From the NCBI GenBank assembly GCA_001303885.1, contig LJUE01000031.1, positions 1 through 15,965 of the forward strand: DNA of 15,965 nt, written 5' to 3'. Shown here piece after piece: positions 1 through 6,883 of this stretch. The notes beneath the pieces were generated by a model. That model was not told the origin of the DNA, did no database searches, and saw nothing but the letters and a program-made list of their open reading frames with translations. The DNA is from Planctomycetes bacterium SM23_32. Its GTDB lineage: Bacteria; Planctomycetota; Brocadiia; SM23-32. Within the stretch, counting starts at the first letter, position 1. Every line of letters starts with the position of its first letter. The position numbers and the translations under genes are program-made.

Positions 1-2
1 TC

Positions 3-377
3 GCGGCGGCACGGCGTCGCTGGCAGCTCACCGCCGCCGATGCGCCGGCCGCCGACGTAGTAGGCGGCACGCTGGGCAGGTTGCCCCCGGCCGCCGGCCA
101 GACCGCCGACGACCTTGTGGTGTTCGCCACGGCGTGTATGATGGACGTGGACGCGGAGGCAAACCTCGTAGCGGCGCAGCGGGCGGCCGCCTACCTGATG
201 CAGCTTCAGTTCCTACCGGAGAACGCCTACTACCTGCGCGACCCGGACGGTCCGGTCGGCGGGTTCCGCGAGGGACCGGGGAGCAACGTCATCCGCCTGC
301 GGACGGCCGAGTCCGCCCTGCGGGGACTGGTGGCGCTGAGCCGGCTCCAGCTGCTCGAAAGGGAAAGCAGTGGTTGA
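3..377 (+). CDS. C-terminal end of a toroid-fold (prenyltransferase/squalene-oxidase repeat-like) protein, 5' end outside window
   Basis: The reading frame is open from the left edge to a TGA at 375-377, giving about 124 residues of a longer protein. The visible part is mostly helical. It holds a segment with paired aromatic residues (ENAYYL), then GGFREGPGSN, then a helix beginning RTAESALRGL. Helix pairs followed by a Gly-Gly-Phe turn are typical of the alpha/alpha-toroid repeats of squalene-hopene cyclase and prenyltransferase beta subunits. Many bacteria, Planctomycetota among them, encode uncharacterised proteins of this fold. No catalytic DxDD motif can be judged because the body of the protein is missing, so no reaction is assigned. 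The stop lies inside the next gene, which suggests translational coupling. The fold call is by pattern only. Confidence 0.6.
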   Translation, partial: AAARRRWQLTAADAPAADVVGGTLGRLPPAAGQTADDLVVFATACMMDVDAEANLVAAQRAAAYLMQLQFLPENAYYLRDPDGPVGGFREGPGSNVIRLRTAESALRGLVALSRLQLLERESSG

Positions 378-819
378 GAAGGCCCACATAGACGACGCGC
401 CCCAGATACTGGCGCTGGTCAACTACTACGCCGAGCGTCAGCTCATGCTGCCGCGTTCGCTGAACGACGTCTATGAGTCGCTGCGGGACTTCTTCGTCCG
501 CCGCGAAGAGGGGGAGGTGGTGGGCTGCGCCGCCCTGCACATCAGCTGGCAGGGGCTGGGCGAGGTGCGCAGCCTGGCCGTCCGGGAGGGCGCACAGCGG
601 CAGGGCATCGGGTCCGCGCTGGTGGAGAGCTGCCTAGAGGAGGCACGGCAGCTCGGGATGAGGCGCGTCTTCGTGCTCACTTACCTGCCCGGGTTCTTCG
701 AGCGGTTCGGCTTCGCCCGCTATGCGAAAGAGGAACTGCCGCACAAGGTGTGGGCCGACTGCCTGAACTGCCCCCGCTTCCCCGACTGCGACGAGATTGC
801 GATGATCAAGGACCTGTAG
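370..819 (+). CDS. argA: Short ArgA-like N-acetyltransferase (GNAT), probable N-acetylglutamate synthase
   Basis: This 149-residue protein is a single GNAT domain. The acetyl-CoA-binding loop is visible as QRQGIG at residues 76-81 after the beta-strand EVRSLAV. The tail runs PGFFERFGF, then LPHKVW, then a cysteine-bearing end with C131, C134 and C140 followed by DEIAM. That tail is the pattern I associate with the stand-alone short N-acetylglutamate synthases of bacteria that lack the kinase-like ArgA domain. Such enzymes acetylate glutamate with acetyl-CoA as the first step of arginine synthesis. The start is GTG at 370, preceded by a GAAAGGGAAAG purine stretch, and it overlaps the upstream stop by 8 bases. 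No other arginine gene is present in the window, so the substrate is inferred; a different amino-acid acetyltransferase remains possible. Confidence 0.78.
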   Translation: MVEKAHIDDAPQILALVNYYAERQLMLPRSLNDVYESLRDFFVRREEGEVVGCAALHISWQGLGEVRSLAVREGAQRQGIGSALVESCLEEARQLGMRRVFVLTYLPGFFERFGFARYAKEELPHKVWADCLNCPRFPDCDEIAMIKDL

Positions 820-831
820 TGGCGGCCTGCC

Positions 832-1357
832 ATGCGTGATCGTGAGCCCGGGGGCGAGAGACTGCCGACCGCTGCGGACGCCGCCGTGCGCCGCGAGGTG
901 ATCGCTTCGACGGACAGGACGATGCTCGTCGAGGCCGCCGCCGGCACCGGCAAGACCACCCTGATCGTGGACCGCATCCTGCAGGCCGTGCTCGACGGCC
1001 GCATCCGCCTTGCCCGGACCGTGGCCATCACGTTCACCGAGAAGGCGGCCGGCGAACTGGAGAGCCGCGTCCGCGCCGGACTGACGGCGGCGCTGCACAG
1101 GGGCGGCCTGAGCGATGCCGAACGGGGCCGCGTGCAGGAAGCCGTCGAGGAGCTGGACCGGGCCCACGTCTGCACCATTCACGCCTTCTGCGCGCACTTG
1201 CTGCGGGAGAAGGCCGCCGAGGCCGGCGTGGACCCCGAGTTCACGGTGCTCGACGAGACGCCCCGGCACGTGCTGATCGAACGCGCCTGGCAGGACTGGA
1301 TGACGGCCGCCGTGGCCGAGGCGCCCGATGTGCTGGTGGAAGCGCTGCGGGCCGGGG
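832..1357 (+). CDS. addA: AddA-like part 1: helicase domain 1A with Walker A
   Basis: This is the N-terminal portion of the split helicase in frame 1. Walker A is AAAGTGKT at residues 36-42 of the frame, followed by helicase motif Ia in VAITFTEKAAGELESR. The segment TIHAFCAHLLREKAAEAG is the conserved motif that follows in UvrD-like enzymes. Downstream of the G run at 1354-1357 this frame stays open to 1509, but it turns into Arg/Ser/Pro-rich sequence typical of a wrong frame in G+C-rich DNA. That marks the slip point within about ten bases. Confidence 0.8.
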
Positions 1358-3577
1358 TAAGCAGGCGGCGTTCGCCCTGGCCGGGGCGCCGGAAGCGCTC
1401 GAGCCGGGGCTGTTCGCCATGGCCCGCCCGGGCCGCTCCCGGCAGCAGGCGCTCGACGACGTGCGCCGCATGGCGCCCGAGGCCGCCGCCGTCATGGCCG
1501 ACTACATGAAGGGCGACGGCAACGAGCAATCGCGCCTGCTGCGGCGCTTGACAGCCGAGCTGGCGGCGGCCGACGACGAACGGAGCGCCCGCCGCCTCGC
1601 CTACGCCGTGGCCGGCGTTCCTGTGGAGGAGGCGCTGAAGAGCATTGACCGGGACGAGCGCGATCGGGCGGAACGCCTCCTCGCAGGGCTCAACGCCGCG
1701 GCCGTTGACCTGGGCGCTCATCTGGCGGCGGACGTCTTCGGGTGGCTGGCGGGGTTCGTAGAGCACTTCGGGGAGGTCAAGCGGCGCCGCTCGGAGCTGG
1801 ACTTCCAGGACCTGTTGGTGCTGAGCGCCCGGGTCTTGAGGCGCAATCTCGCCGTGCGGCGCTACTTCCAGCGCCGCTTCGACGCCTTCTTCGTGGACGA
1901 GTTTCAGGACACGGATCCGCTCCAGGCGGAGCTGATAGCCTACCTGTGCGAGGACGAGGCGACCGGCGCGGCGCAGGCGATGGGCCAGGTGCGGCTGGCC
2001 GAAGGCAAACTGTTCGCCGTGGGCGACCCCAAGCAGTCCATCTACCGGTTCCGGCGGGCCGACGTGCAGGTATACGACGAGTTCAAGGGGCTGTTCGCGG
2101 CGGGCCGGTTCGGCGAGGACCGCACCCGGCAGGTCTCCTGCAACTTCCGCTCAACGGGGCCGCTGCTGGCCTGGTTCAACCGCCTTTTCGAGCACGTGCT
2201 GGGGCAGCCGGTGCCCGAGGGGGTCTACCAGGCCCCGCACGTGGCTCTGCAGCCGCCCGAACGGCCGCCTGAGGCGAGCGCGGCGCCCGTGCTGGCGCTC
2301 TGCGCGCCGCCCGGGCTGCCGACGGCTGAGAAGGGCTGGCACGCCGGCGACGCCCGGCGCCACGAGGCCCACTTCATCGCGCGCGCGATCGAGCAGCTCA
2401 CCGGCGAGGCGGGCGCCTGCCGCTACGGCGACTTCGCGCTCCTCTTCCGCTCGCTCACCGACGTGGGCTACTACGAGGACGCACTCGACGCCCGCCGGAT
2501 ACCCTACCGGGTGGTCGGCGGCAAGCACTTCTACCGGCGCGAGCAGGTGGCCGAGACGCTGGCGCTGCTTCAGGCCGTGGACGACCCGCTGAACGAGGCC
2601 GCCGTCGTCGGCGCGCTGCGCAGCTCCTACTTCGGCCTCAGCGACGAGGAGCTGTTCCGCTACCGCGAGCGCGGGGGGCGATGGAACTACCTGCTGACGG
2701 ACGTCAGGTCGGGGCCGGTGGGGGAGGCGATGGGCATGCTGGCCGACTGGCACGCCCGGCGCAATCGCGCGCTGCCGCACGTCCTGCTGCGCGAGGTCTT
2801 TGCGGCGACGCGCGCGCCGCAGGCCTTCCTGCTCAAGCCGGCCGGCGCCCAGCGCGTGGCCAACCTGCGCAAGCTGTCCAATCAACTGCGCCAGCTCGGC
2901 CGGGCGACCGGCAACTTCAGCGCCGTGGTCCGCCACCTGAGCGCGGTCCAGGAAGCCGAGCTGCCCGAGGAGGAGTCCAGCACGGTCGAGCCGGGGGACG
3001 ACTTCGTTCTGCTGATGACCATGCACAAGTCAAAGGGCCTCCAGTTCGGCGCCGTCGTGCTGCCGGACCTGGGGCGGGACTTCGGCCAGGTCGAGAAGGT
3101 CGGCCCCCTCGTGCTCGACAGGCAGGACGGCAGCGCCGCGCTGGCACTGGGGCGCGGGCTGCGCAGCGAAGGCTACGAGCGGCTCGCCGAGCGCGAGCGG
3201 GGCAATCAGCTCGCCGAGGTGCGCCGCCTCCTCTACGTGGCCTGCACGCGGGCCCGGCGGCTGCTCGTGCTGCCCCTCTACTGGTGGCGGCGAGGGGACA
3301 GGGAGAGCTTGCAGAAGCTGCTGATGGACTCCGGCTGCCTGGCAGGGCCGGCAGAGGTCCCCTTTGGCAAGGAGCGGGACGGCGTCCGTTACCTGGACAT
3401 CAGGCCGTGGCTGGCCGAGATGGAGGTGGGCATAGGGCCGGCCCGGTCGGCCGCCGAGGCGAGGGAGGAGGTGGCGCCGCTCCTGGAAGAGCGCGGGCGC
3501 TGGCAGGAGCGTCACGAGGCGCTGGTGGCCGCTGCGTCGGCGGGGCGGCGCTTCGTGCTGCCCAGCGCCGTCGAGGC
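1358..3577 (+). CDS. addA: AddA-like part 2: helicase motifs II to VI
   Basis: This is the central portion in frame 3, with the first internal ATG at 1419. Walker B is FFVDEFQDTDPLQ near 1890-1930, motif III is GDPKQSIYRFRRAD near 2020-2065, and motif IV is SCNFRS near 2137. Motif V is TMHKSKGLQF near 3017-3048 and motif VI is LLYVACTRARR near 3229-3260. All are canonical for a superfamily 1 UvrD/RecB helicase, which translocates 3' to 5'. The frame stays open to 3833, but after about 3580 it becomes Gly/Arg-rich and loses similarity. Confidence 0.82.
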
Positions 3578-4107
3578 CCCTCGATCCGGTGGGGGAGGGC
3601 ACGGCGGAACTCGTGGCCGGCCTGGCCGTCGTTCAGGCGGACCGGCTGGGCATGGACGGCGATGCGGCGGATCAGGCGGCCCAGCTGGCCATGGCCGCCC
3701 TCCAGAACGGGGAGTTCCGCGCACTGCTCGCAGGGGCCGAAGTCGCCGCCAGGGAGGTGACCTTCGCCGTGCCGCTCGGCCGGCTGCCGGTCTGCGCGGA
3801 CGAGACGGACGTCTTGCTGGAAGGCAGCATTGACCTGTTGCTGGAGTTGCCCGACCGCACCGTGGTGCTGGACTACAAGACGGACCGCGTGATCGCGGCC
3901 AACCGGGCGAGCGTCGAGGCGCGCTATTGGCCCCAACTGGCGCTCTACGCGCTGGCGGCGCGGGCCTGCGGCCGCGTCGCGGGCGACCTGGAACTGGCCC
4001 TGTTCCTCGTGCGCAGCGGGCGGATCAGCCGGCGGCCGCTGGACGAGGAGCTGCTGGACGTCGTGGCGGACGACGTGCGCCGCGCGCTCGAGGAGGGCGG
4101 CTCATGA
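3578..4107 (+). CDS. addA: AddA-like part 3: C-terminal PD-(D/E)XK nuclease domain
   Basis: This is the C-terminal portion, back in frame 1. The nuclease core is visible as EGSIDLLLELPDRTVVLDYKTDRV-type sequence at about 3822-3890: the acidic residue in GSID, then D-Y-K in LDYKTD. A following YWPQLALYALAA helix matches the usual QL..Y motif of RecB-family nucleases. This domain cuts the strands as the helicase unwinds. Its TGA at 4105-4107 overlaps the end of the convergent NTPase gene by six bases. Any GTG at 3589 acting as a start would be an artefact of the upstream slip. Confidence 0.8.
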
Positions 4108-4647
4108 GGCGTCCGGTCGGCCGAGTGCATCCCTGAGCATGCCGCTCAGTCGCCCCGGCAGCTCGTCGCGATTGGCCCGGGTCACCTCGATGACGGTCGT
4201 GTCCGCCCGCGCGCGAATGGCGTTCGTCACCGGGTCGCGCCGCCTGTGCATGGTGCCCAGGACGGGTGCGGGCGCGTCGAGGGCGGTCTGGAGCGCGCGC
4301 ACGAAGGCCGGCACGGCCAGTTCCATGCGGCCGGCTTCGTCCACGATGACGGGCCGGCCCATGGCGACGGCTTGCCGCACCGCCCGGACGCCGACCAGCT
4401 CCACGGCCCCGGCGTCCACGCCGTACCTGCCCACCTTGAGCGGGCTGGGCGTGTGCACGTGGGCCATCACGGCGCCGTTGCCCTCCAGGTCTTCGATGCG
4501 GAAGCCGATGCGCCCGCCGTCCCGGCGCATCTCGCGCGTGGTGAAGCCGCCCACGTCGAAGTCGAGGAGTTCGACGACGCGCAGGATCACCGTGGTCTTG
4601 CCGACTCCCGGCCGGCCGGTCAGGAAGATGTTCTTGACATTCGGCAT
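4102..4647 (-). CDS. THEP1-family nucleoside triphosphatase
   Basis: This 181-residue P-loop protein starts at the ATG at 4647-4645, preceded by GAGGAG eight bases upstream on the minus strand. The frame runs further upstream, but that sequence is not protein-like. Walker A is GRPGVGKTT at residues 11-19 close to the N-terminus. Residues 33-37 read GGFTT, and the Walker B region is VIVDEAGRMEL at 100-110. This short layout (P-loop at the very start, GGF[YF]T, DE.G.MEL) is that of the THEP1/NTPase_1 family, also called nucleoside-triphosphatase or cancer-related NTPase. Members hydrolyse NTPs in vitro and their cell role is unsettled. The gene faces the helicase-nuclease tail to tail, overlapping it by six bases, and has its own promoter. 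It is full length for the family. Confidence 0.85.
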   Translation of the reverse strand: MPNVKNIFLTGRPGVGKTTVILRVVELLDFDVGGFTTREMRRDGGRIGFRIEDLEGNGAVMAHVHTPSPLKVGRYGVDAGAVELVGVRAVRQAVAMGRPVIVDEAGRMELAVPAFVRALQTALDAPAPVLGTMHRRRDPVTNAIRARADTTVIEVTRANRDELPGRLSGMLRDALGRPDAS

Positions 4648-4679
4648 TGTGCGGCTCCTCGAGGGGTGTGCCTCAGCCG

Positions 4680-4708
4680 ATTGTAAGGGGCTGCTTGTCG
4701 CGCGCCAA
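4680..4708 (-). promoter_or_regulatory. Sigma-70-like promoter for the THEP1 gene
   Basis: Read on the minus strand there is TTGGCG (4708-4703), a 17-base spacer, then TACAAT (4685-4680). The -10 matches five of six consensus positions. Transcription would start near 4673, giving a leader of about 25 bases that includes the GAGGAG ribosome site. The box spacing is ideal and the distance to the chosen start supports it. Confidence 0.55.
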
Positions 4709-4734
4709 ACGAAGCAGGCCGCCCTGCTGACTGC

Positions 4735-4763
4735 TTGACGTCCGGCCGCGCACGCGGTATACA
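4735..4763 (+). promoter_or_regulatory. Sigma-70-like promoter for the CsgG-like lipoprotein
   Basis: TTGACG (4735-4740), a 17-base spacer and TATACA (4758-4763) lie in an A/T-rich island (gtatacatatg) within G+C-rich DNA. Transcription would begin near 4770, about 40 bases before the ATG at 4810. The site lies back to back with the THEP1 promoter, about 27 bases apart, so the two divergent units share one short control region. Confidence 0.6.
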
Positions 4764-4809
4764 TATGTGAGCCGGCCGATCCGGCAAGGCTCCGACGGGG
4801 AGAGAAGAG

Positions 4810-5463
4810 ATGAGGGCGTCAGTGGGGCTCGCGTGTGCGACGGTGGTGTTGTTTGCGGCGGGTTGTGCGTCGGGCGAGAGCTTCGTCAAGCCGGGCTACG
4901 ACTTCGGGCAGGTGGACCAGGTCGCCGTTGTCGAGGTCGAGGGCGCCGTGAGGGGCGAGGCGGCCAGGAACCAGATTGCCGACTTCTTCGGGATGGAACT
5001 CCTTGTGCGCGGCTACGGCCCCGTGGAGCGAAAGCAGGTGGCGGCCCTGCTGGCGGAGCAGGACTTCCAGCGATCCGACCTGACCAGCCCCGAAGGCGCC
5101 GCCCGGGCCGGGCGGATACTGAACGTGGACGCCATCCTCGTCGTCAACGTTACCACCGGTCATGAGCAGTTGGCCATGACGGCCAAGATGCTCGACGTTG
5201 AGGACGCCAGCCTGCTGTGGAGCGGCTTCGGGTCGGGGGGCACGGGGAAGACGCTCGCGACCGTGGCCGGGGCAGCCGTCGGCGGGGCGGCCGGCGCCGC
5301 CATGGGGGGCGACAGGACCGGCGCCATCGTCGGCGGCATAGCCGGCGCGGTTCTGGGCGGCGTGGCCGGACATGCGCTCACGCCGCAGGAGCAGGCGCTG
5401 GCGCGCAAGGTGGTTCGGAAGGTGTGCAAGGACATGCCGTACCGGTTGCCGGTGCGGCCGTAG
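4810..5463 (+). CDS. CsgG-like lipoprotein with C-terminal-half glycine zipper
   Basis: This 217-residue protein starts at an ATG preceded by GGGGAGAGAAGAG. The N-terminus is a short lipoprotein signal ending FAAGC, with the acylated cysteine predicted at residue 19. Residues 25-140 (KPGYDFGQVDQVAVVEV, then a long helix, VERKQVAALLAEQ, GRILNVDAILVVNVT, AKMLDVEDASLLW) follow the pattern of CsgG/LpoB-like proteins of outer-membrane assembly. Residues 151-188 are an alternating Gly/Ala glycine zipper (AAVGGAAGAAMGG, then GAIVGGIAGAVLGG) of the kind that inserts in membranes. The likely location is the inner face of the outer membrane. No partner is evident: both neighbours run on the other strand. 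A role as a curli-type pore is not claimed; many bacteria have CsgG-fold lipoproteins of unknown job. Confidence 0.7.
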   Translation: MRASVGLACATVVLFAAGCASGESFVKPGYDFGQVDQVAVVEVEGAVRGEAARNQIADFFGMELLVRGYGPVERKQVAALLAEQDFQRSDLTSPEGAARAGRILNVDAILVVNVTTGHEQLAMTAKMLDVEDASLLWSGFGSGGTGKTLATVAGAAVGGAAGAAMGGDRTGAIVGGIAGAVLGGVAGHALTPQEQALARKVVRKVCKDMPYRLPVRP

Positions 5464-5542
5464 CGGGGAGGGCCGGCACGGGGATTCAGGCTCCCGGATG
5501 ACGGCGGCACTCCCGGCATATCCCGCTCTGGGCAAGGGGTCG

Positions 5543-6322
5543 TTACGGTTCGCGCAGTTCCAGCGCCATGCCGTCGTAGGCGGCCGCGACATCGAGTCCA
5601 AGTTCAGCGCTCAACTGGTCGGCTATGCGGCGCGGGTCGGCCGTGAGCATCGTCATCCCGAAATGCGTCAGGACGGTTTGCCGCGGGCGGACCTGCTGGA
5701 TGACGCGCCGTGCGTCGTCTACGCTCAGGTGCATGACGCTGCCGCTGGGATGGGGCTTTTGGCGCACGACGCTGATGACGAGCACGTCGGCTTCTTCGTA
5801 AGCATCGGCCAGGCCGTCGAAGTACTCGGTGTCCACGAGGAAGGCGACGACGCCCGCGTCGCTGTTGAACTTCAGACCGTACGTTTCGGCCGGATGACGG
5901 TGGCGCACGGAGGTGCGGAAGCCTACGGGCCCGAGCGCGTAGACCGCAGAAGGCCCCAGCACGGTGATCCCGTCCAGATGACCTCGCAGGTAGCCCAGCA
6001 CGACGGCGTCGGGACCGTCCAGGCACTCGGCTGGCGCGAACAGCCGCCCGCGCGGCTGGAAGCCGCCGGCCGTCATGGCGTCGAGCACGGCGTTGACGTC
6101 GCCGGAATGGTCAATGTGAGAGTGCGTCAGGACCACGGCGTCCAGCGTGGTGGCGTCTATGGGAGGCCGGCACCGGGCGCAGCGCAGGAGGGTGCCCGGC
6201 CCGGGATCGAGCATGATGCGCTGGCCCTGGAGGCACAGGAACGTCCCGGCGGAATAGCGCAGTTGCCTGGCCATGACGAACCGCGCGCCGGCGGTGCCCA
6301 GGAACTTGACGTAGTCCCCCAT
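5543..6322 (-). CDS. MBL-fold metal-dependent hydrolase (RNase Z-like subgroup)
   Basis: The start is the ATG at 6322-6320, with GGGAGGA about six bases upstream on the minus strand. A GTG farther up (6367) would add residues with no family pattern. The protein has 259 residues. Metal-binding motif HSHIDH lies at 67-72, with further ligand candidates H141/H143, D164 (LVDTEYF), H198 and H220 (VLTHFGM). The N-terminal KFLGTAGA and the DPGPGTLL strand after it match the RNase Z/lactonase-like branch of the metallo-beta-lactamase superfamily, which binds two zinc ions. The exosite needed for tRNA 3' processing cannot be recognised, so I do not call it RNase Z. It stands alone, convergent with the lipoprotein gene (79-base gap without a clear terminator) and divergent from the tad operon. 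The substrate is unknown. Confidence 0.82.
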   Translation of the reverse strand: MGDYVKFLGTAGARFVMARQLRYSAGTFLCLQGQRIMLDPGPGTLLRCARCRPPIDATTLDAVVLTHSHIDHSGDVNAVLDAMTAGGFQPRGRLFAPAECLDGPDAVVLGYLRGHLDGITVLGPSAVYALGPVGFRTSVRHRHPAETYGLKFNSDAGVVAFLVDTEYFDGLADAYEEADVLVISVVRQKPHPSGSVMHLSVDDARRVIQQVRPRQTVLTHFGMTMLTADPRRIADQLSAELGLDVAAAYDGMALELREP

Positions 6323-6355
6323 GGGGTCCTCCCGGTGAGCCATGCCCGACGGGCC

Positions 6356-6384
6356 ATTAGAGCACACGGCGCTTTGGGCGCCAA
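6356..6384 (-). promoter_or_regulatory. Sigma-70-like promoter for the MBL-fold gene
   Basis: On the minus strand TTGGCG (6384-6379), a 17-base spacer and TCTAAT (6361-6356) are found. The -10 matches five of six positions, and the -35 hexamer is identical to that before the THEP1 gene. Initiation near 6349 gives a leader of about 27 bases containing GGGAGGA. Confidence 0.5.
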
Positions 6385-6506
6385 GCGACCGCCTCTTGCG
6401 GCCCGGGGCCTGGCCGGGGTTGTCAAGGGAGCCGGGAGGCCGAGCAGGGGCTGCGTGAGACGGTTTGCGGCCGCCCCCGGGGCCCCCGGCCGGGAGGCTT
6501 TCGGTG

Positions 6507-6536
6507 TTGCAACGAGCGGAAGCGTTTTGCTACTAT
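6507..6536 (+). promoter_or_regulatory. Possible sigma-70-like promoter upstream of the tad operon
   Basis: TTGCAA (6507-6512), an 18-base spacer and TACTAT (6531-6536) lie in a locally A/T-richer stretch (ttttgctactatagat). Initiation near 6543 would give a leader of about 340 bases before tadE that includes the sigma-54-like site. It is weaker than the other promoters in the window and could instead serve a small RNA. Confidence 0.35.
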
Positions 6537-6618
6537 AGATGGTGGCTATTGCCGGATGGGCCCTGGTGCATGTGAAAGAATGAAACGGCGCCATCCGCGT
6601 CCCACGGGGCGAAGAGGT

Positions 6619-6632
6619 GCTAAAGGCTTAGC
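6619..6632. promoter_or_regulatory. Inverted repeat GCTAA-N4-TTAGC, possible activator site
   Basis: A perfect five-base inverted repeat with a four-base centre lies about 85 bases before the start predicted from the sigma-54-like promoter. Enhancer-binding proteins that activate sigma-54 promoters usually bind dyads 80-150 bases upstream. Only position and symmetry support this reading, and a dyad of this size can arise by chance. Confidence 0.22.
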
Positions 6633-6682
6633 TGCGTTGTCCTTGCGATGCGGGCCTGGCCAGCGGAGGCCCGGGGCGCCAG

Positions 6683-6699
6683 TTGGCATCCGTTTTGCT
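6683..6699 (+). promoter_or_regulatory. Sigma-54 (-24/-12) type promoter for the tad operon
   Basis: TTGGCATCCGTTTTGCT carries the two invariant dinucleotides, GG at 6685-6686 and GC at 6697-6698, separated by exactly ten bases. It matches TGGCAyr-N4-TTGCW in the flanking positions except the seventh. Transcription would start near 6710, leaving a leader of about 170 bases to tadE. No other recognisable promoter lies closer to the operon. If real, expression needs RpoN and an AAA+ activator, neither of which is in the window. Confidence 0.55.
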
Positions 6700-6762
6700 C
6701 TTTAACGATCGCGCGTGGTTGCCGACGCGGGCATTGCGCAGCCCTTGTCGGAACGCACAGGG

Positions 6763-6790
6763 CGGTTCGACCGTGCTTTAGGCGGCACGG
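6763..6790 (+). other. Two mutually exclusive leader hairpins
   Basis: CGGT-TCG-ACCG (6763-6773) and CCGTGC-N8-GCACGG (6771-6790) are both perfect stems but share the bases at 6771-6773, so only one can form at a time. They lie in the 5' leader of the tad transcript, about 95-120 bases before tadE. This may be chance structure in G+C-rich RNA; no known riboswitch consensus was recognised. Confidence 0.25.
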
Positions 6791-6883
6791 AGGGGTTGCG
6801 CCCGCGCAGCGGCGACCGGCGACCAATCCAGACAGCGTCCGAAAGCGACACAGGTCACCGAGATGAAGCGTGGAGAGGGCTTG

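Larger units (their letters stand above)
832..4107 (+). pseudogene. addA: AddA/RecB-type ATP-dependent helicase-nuclease, read in three frames because of two one-base slips
   Basis: One UvrD/AddA-family gene is spread over frame 1, frame 3 and frame 1 again. Frame 1 loses the family pattern at a GGGG run (1354-1357); frame 3 takes over with QAAFALAGAPEAL. Frame 3 loses it at a CCCC run (3577-3580); frame 1 resumes with LDPVGEGTAEL. Adding one G at the first site and removing one C at the second restores a single 1091-residue frame, close to the usual AddA length of about 1200. Enzymes of this type unwind and resect double-strand breaks for recombination, normally with AddB, which is not visible here. 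All helicase motifs and the nuclease motif are intact, so a sequence or assembly error is more likely than a dead gene. The ATG lies 12 bases after the acetyltransferase stop and has no strong ribosome site. Confidence 0.85.
6323..6883. other. 561-base divergent control region between the MBL gene and the tad operon
   Basis: No convincing gene lies here. It holds a minus-strand promoter for the MBL gene (6356-6384), a plus-strand sigma-70-like promoter (6507-6536), a small inverted repeat (6619-6632), a sigma-54-type promoter (6683-6699) and leader hairpins (6763-6790). Local A/T content rises at 6520-6545 and 6683-6708, unlike the neighbouring coding DNA. A 42-codon frame at 6580-6708 is treated as non-coding because it lacks a ribosome site and a hydrophobic segment. 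Confidence 0.6.

Noticed and set aside
5464..5542. Bidirectional terminator between the lipoprotein and MBL genes
   Set aside because: Only four-pair stems are found and there is no T or A tract on either side.
6410..6420. Minus-strand TTGACA as an alternative promoter for the MBL gene
   Set aside because: The expected -10 position is GGCCGC-like; the TTGGCG-N17-TCTAAT pair is better placed.
6580..6708. 42-codon frame (begins MKRRHPRPTG) before the tad operon, considered as a small pilin
   Set aside because: No ribosome site, no hydrophobic segment and no pilin motif; the sigma-54-like element lies inside it.
6756..6767. acgcacagggcg resembling the start of a c-di-GMP (GEMM-I) riboswitch
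   Set aside because: Only about eleven bases match. The downstream GACGCAAAGC-type core, the tetraloop receptor and the closing stem are absent.
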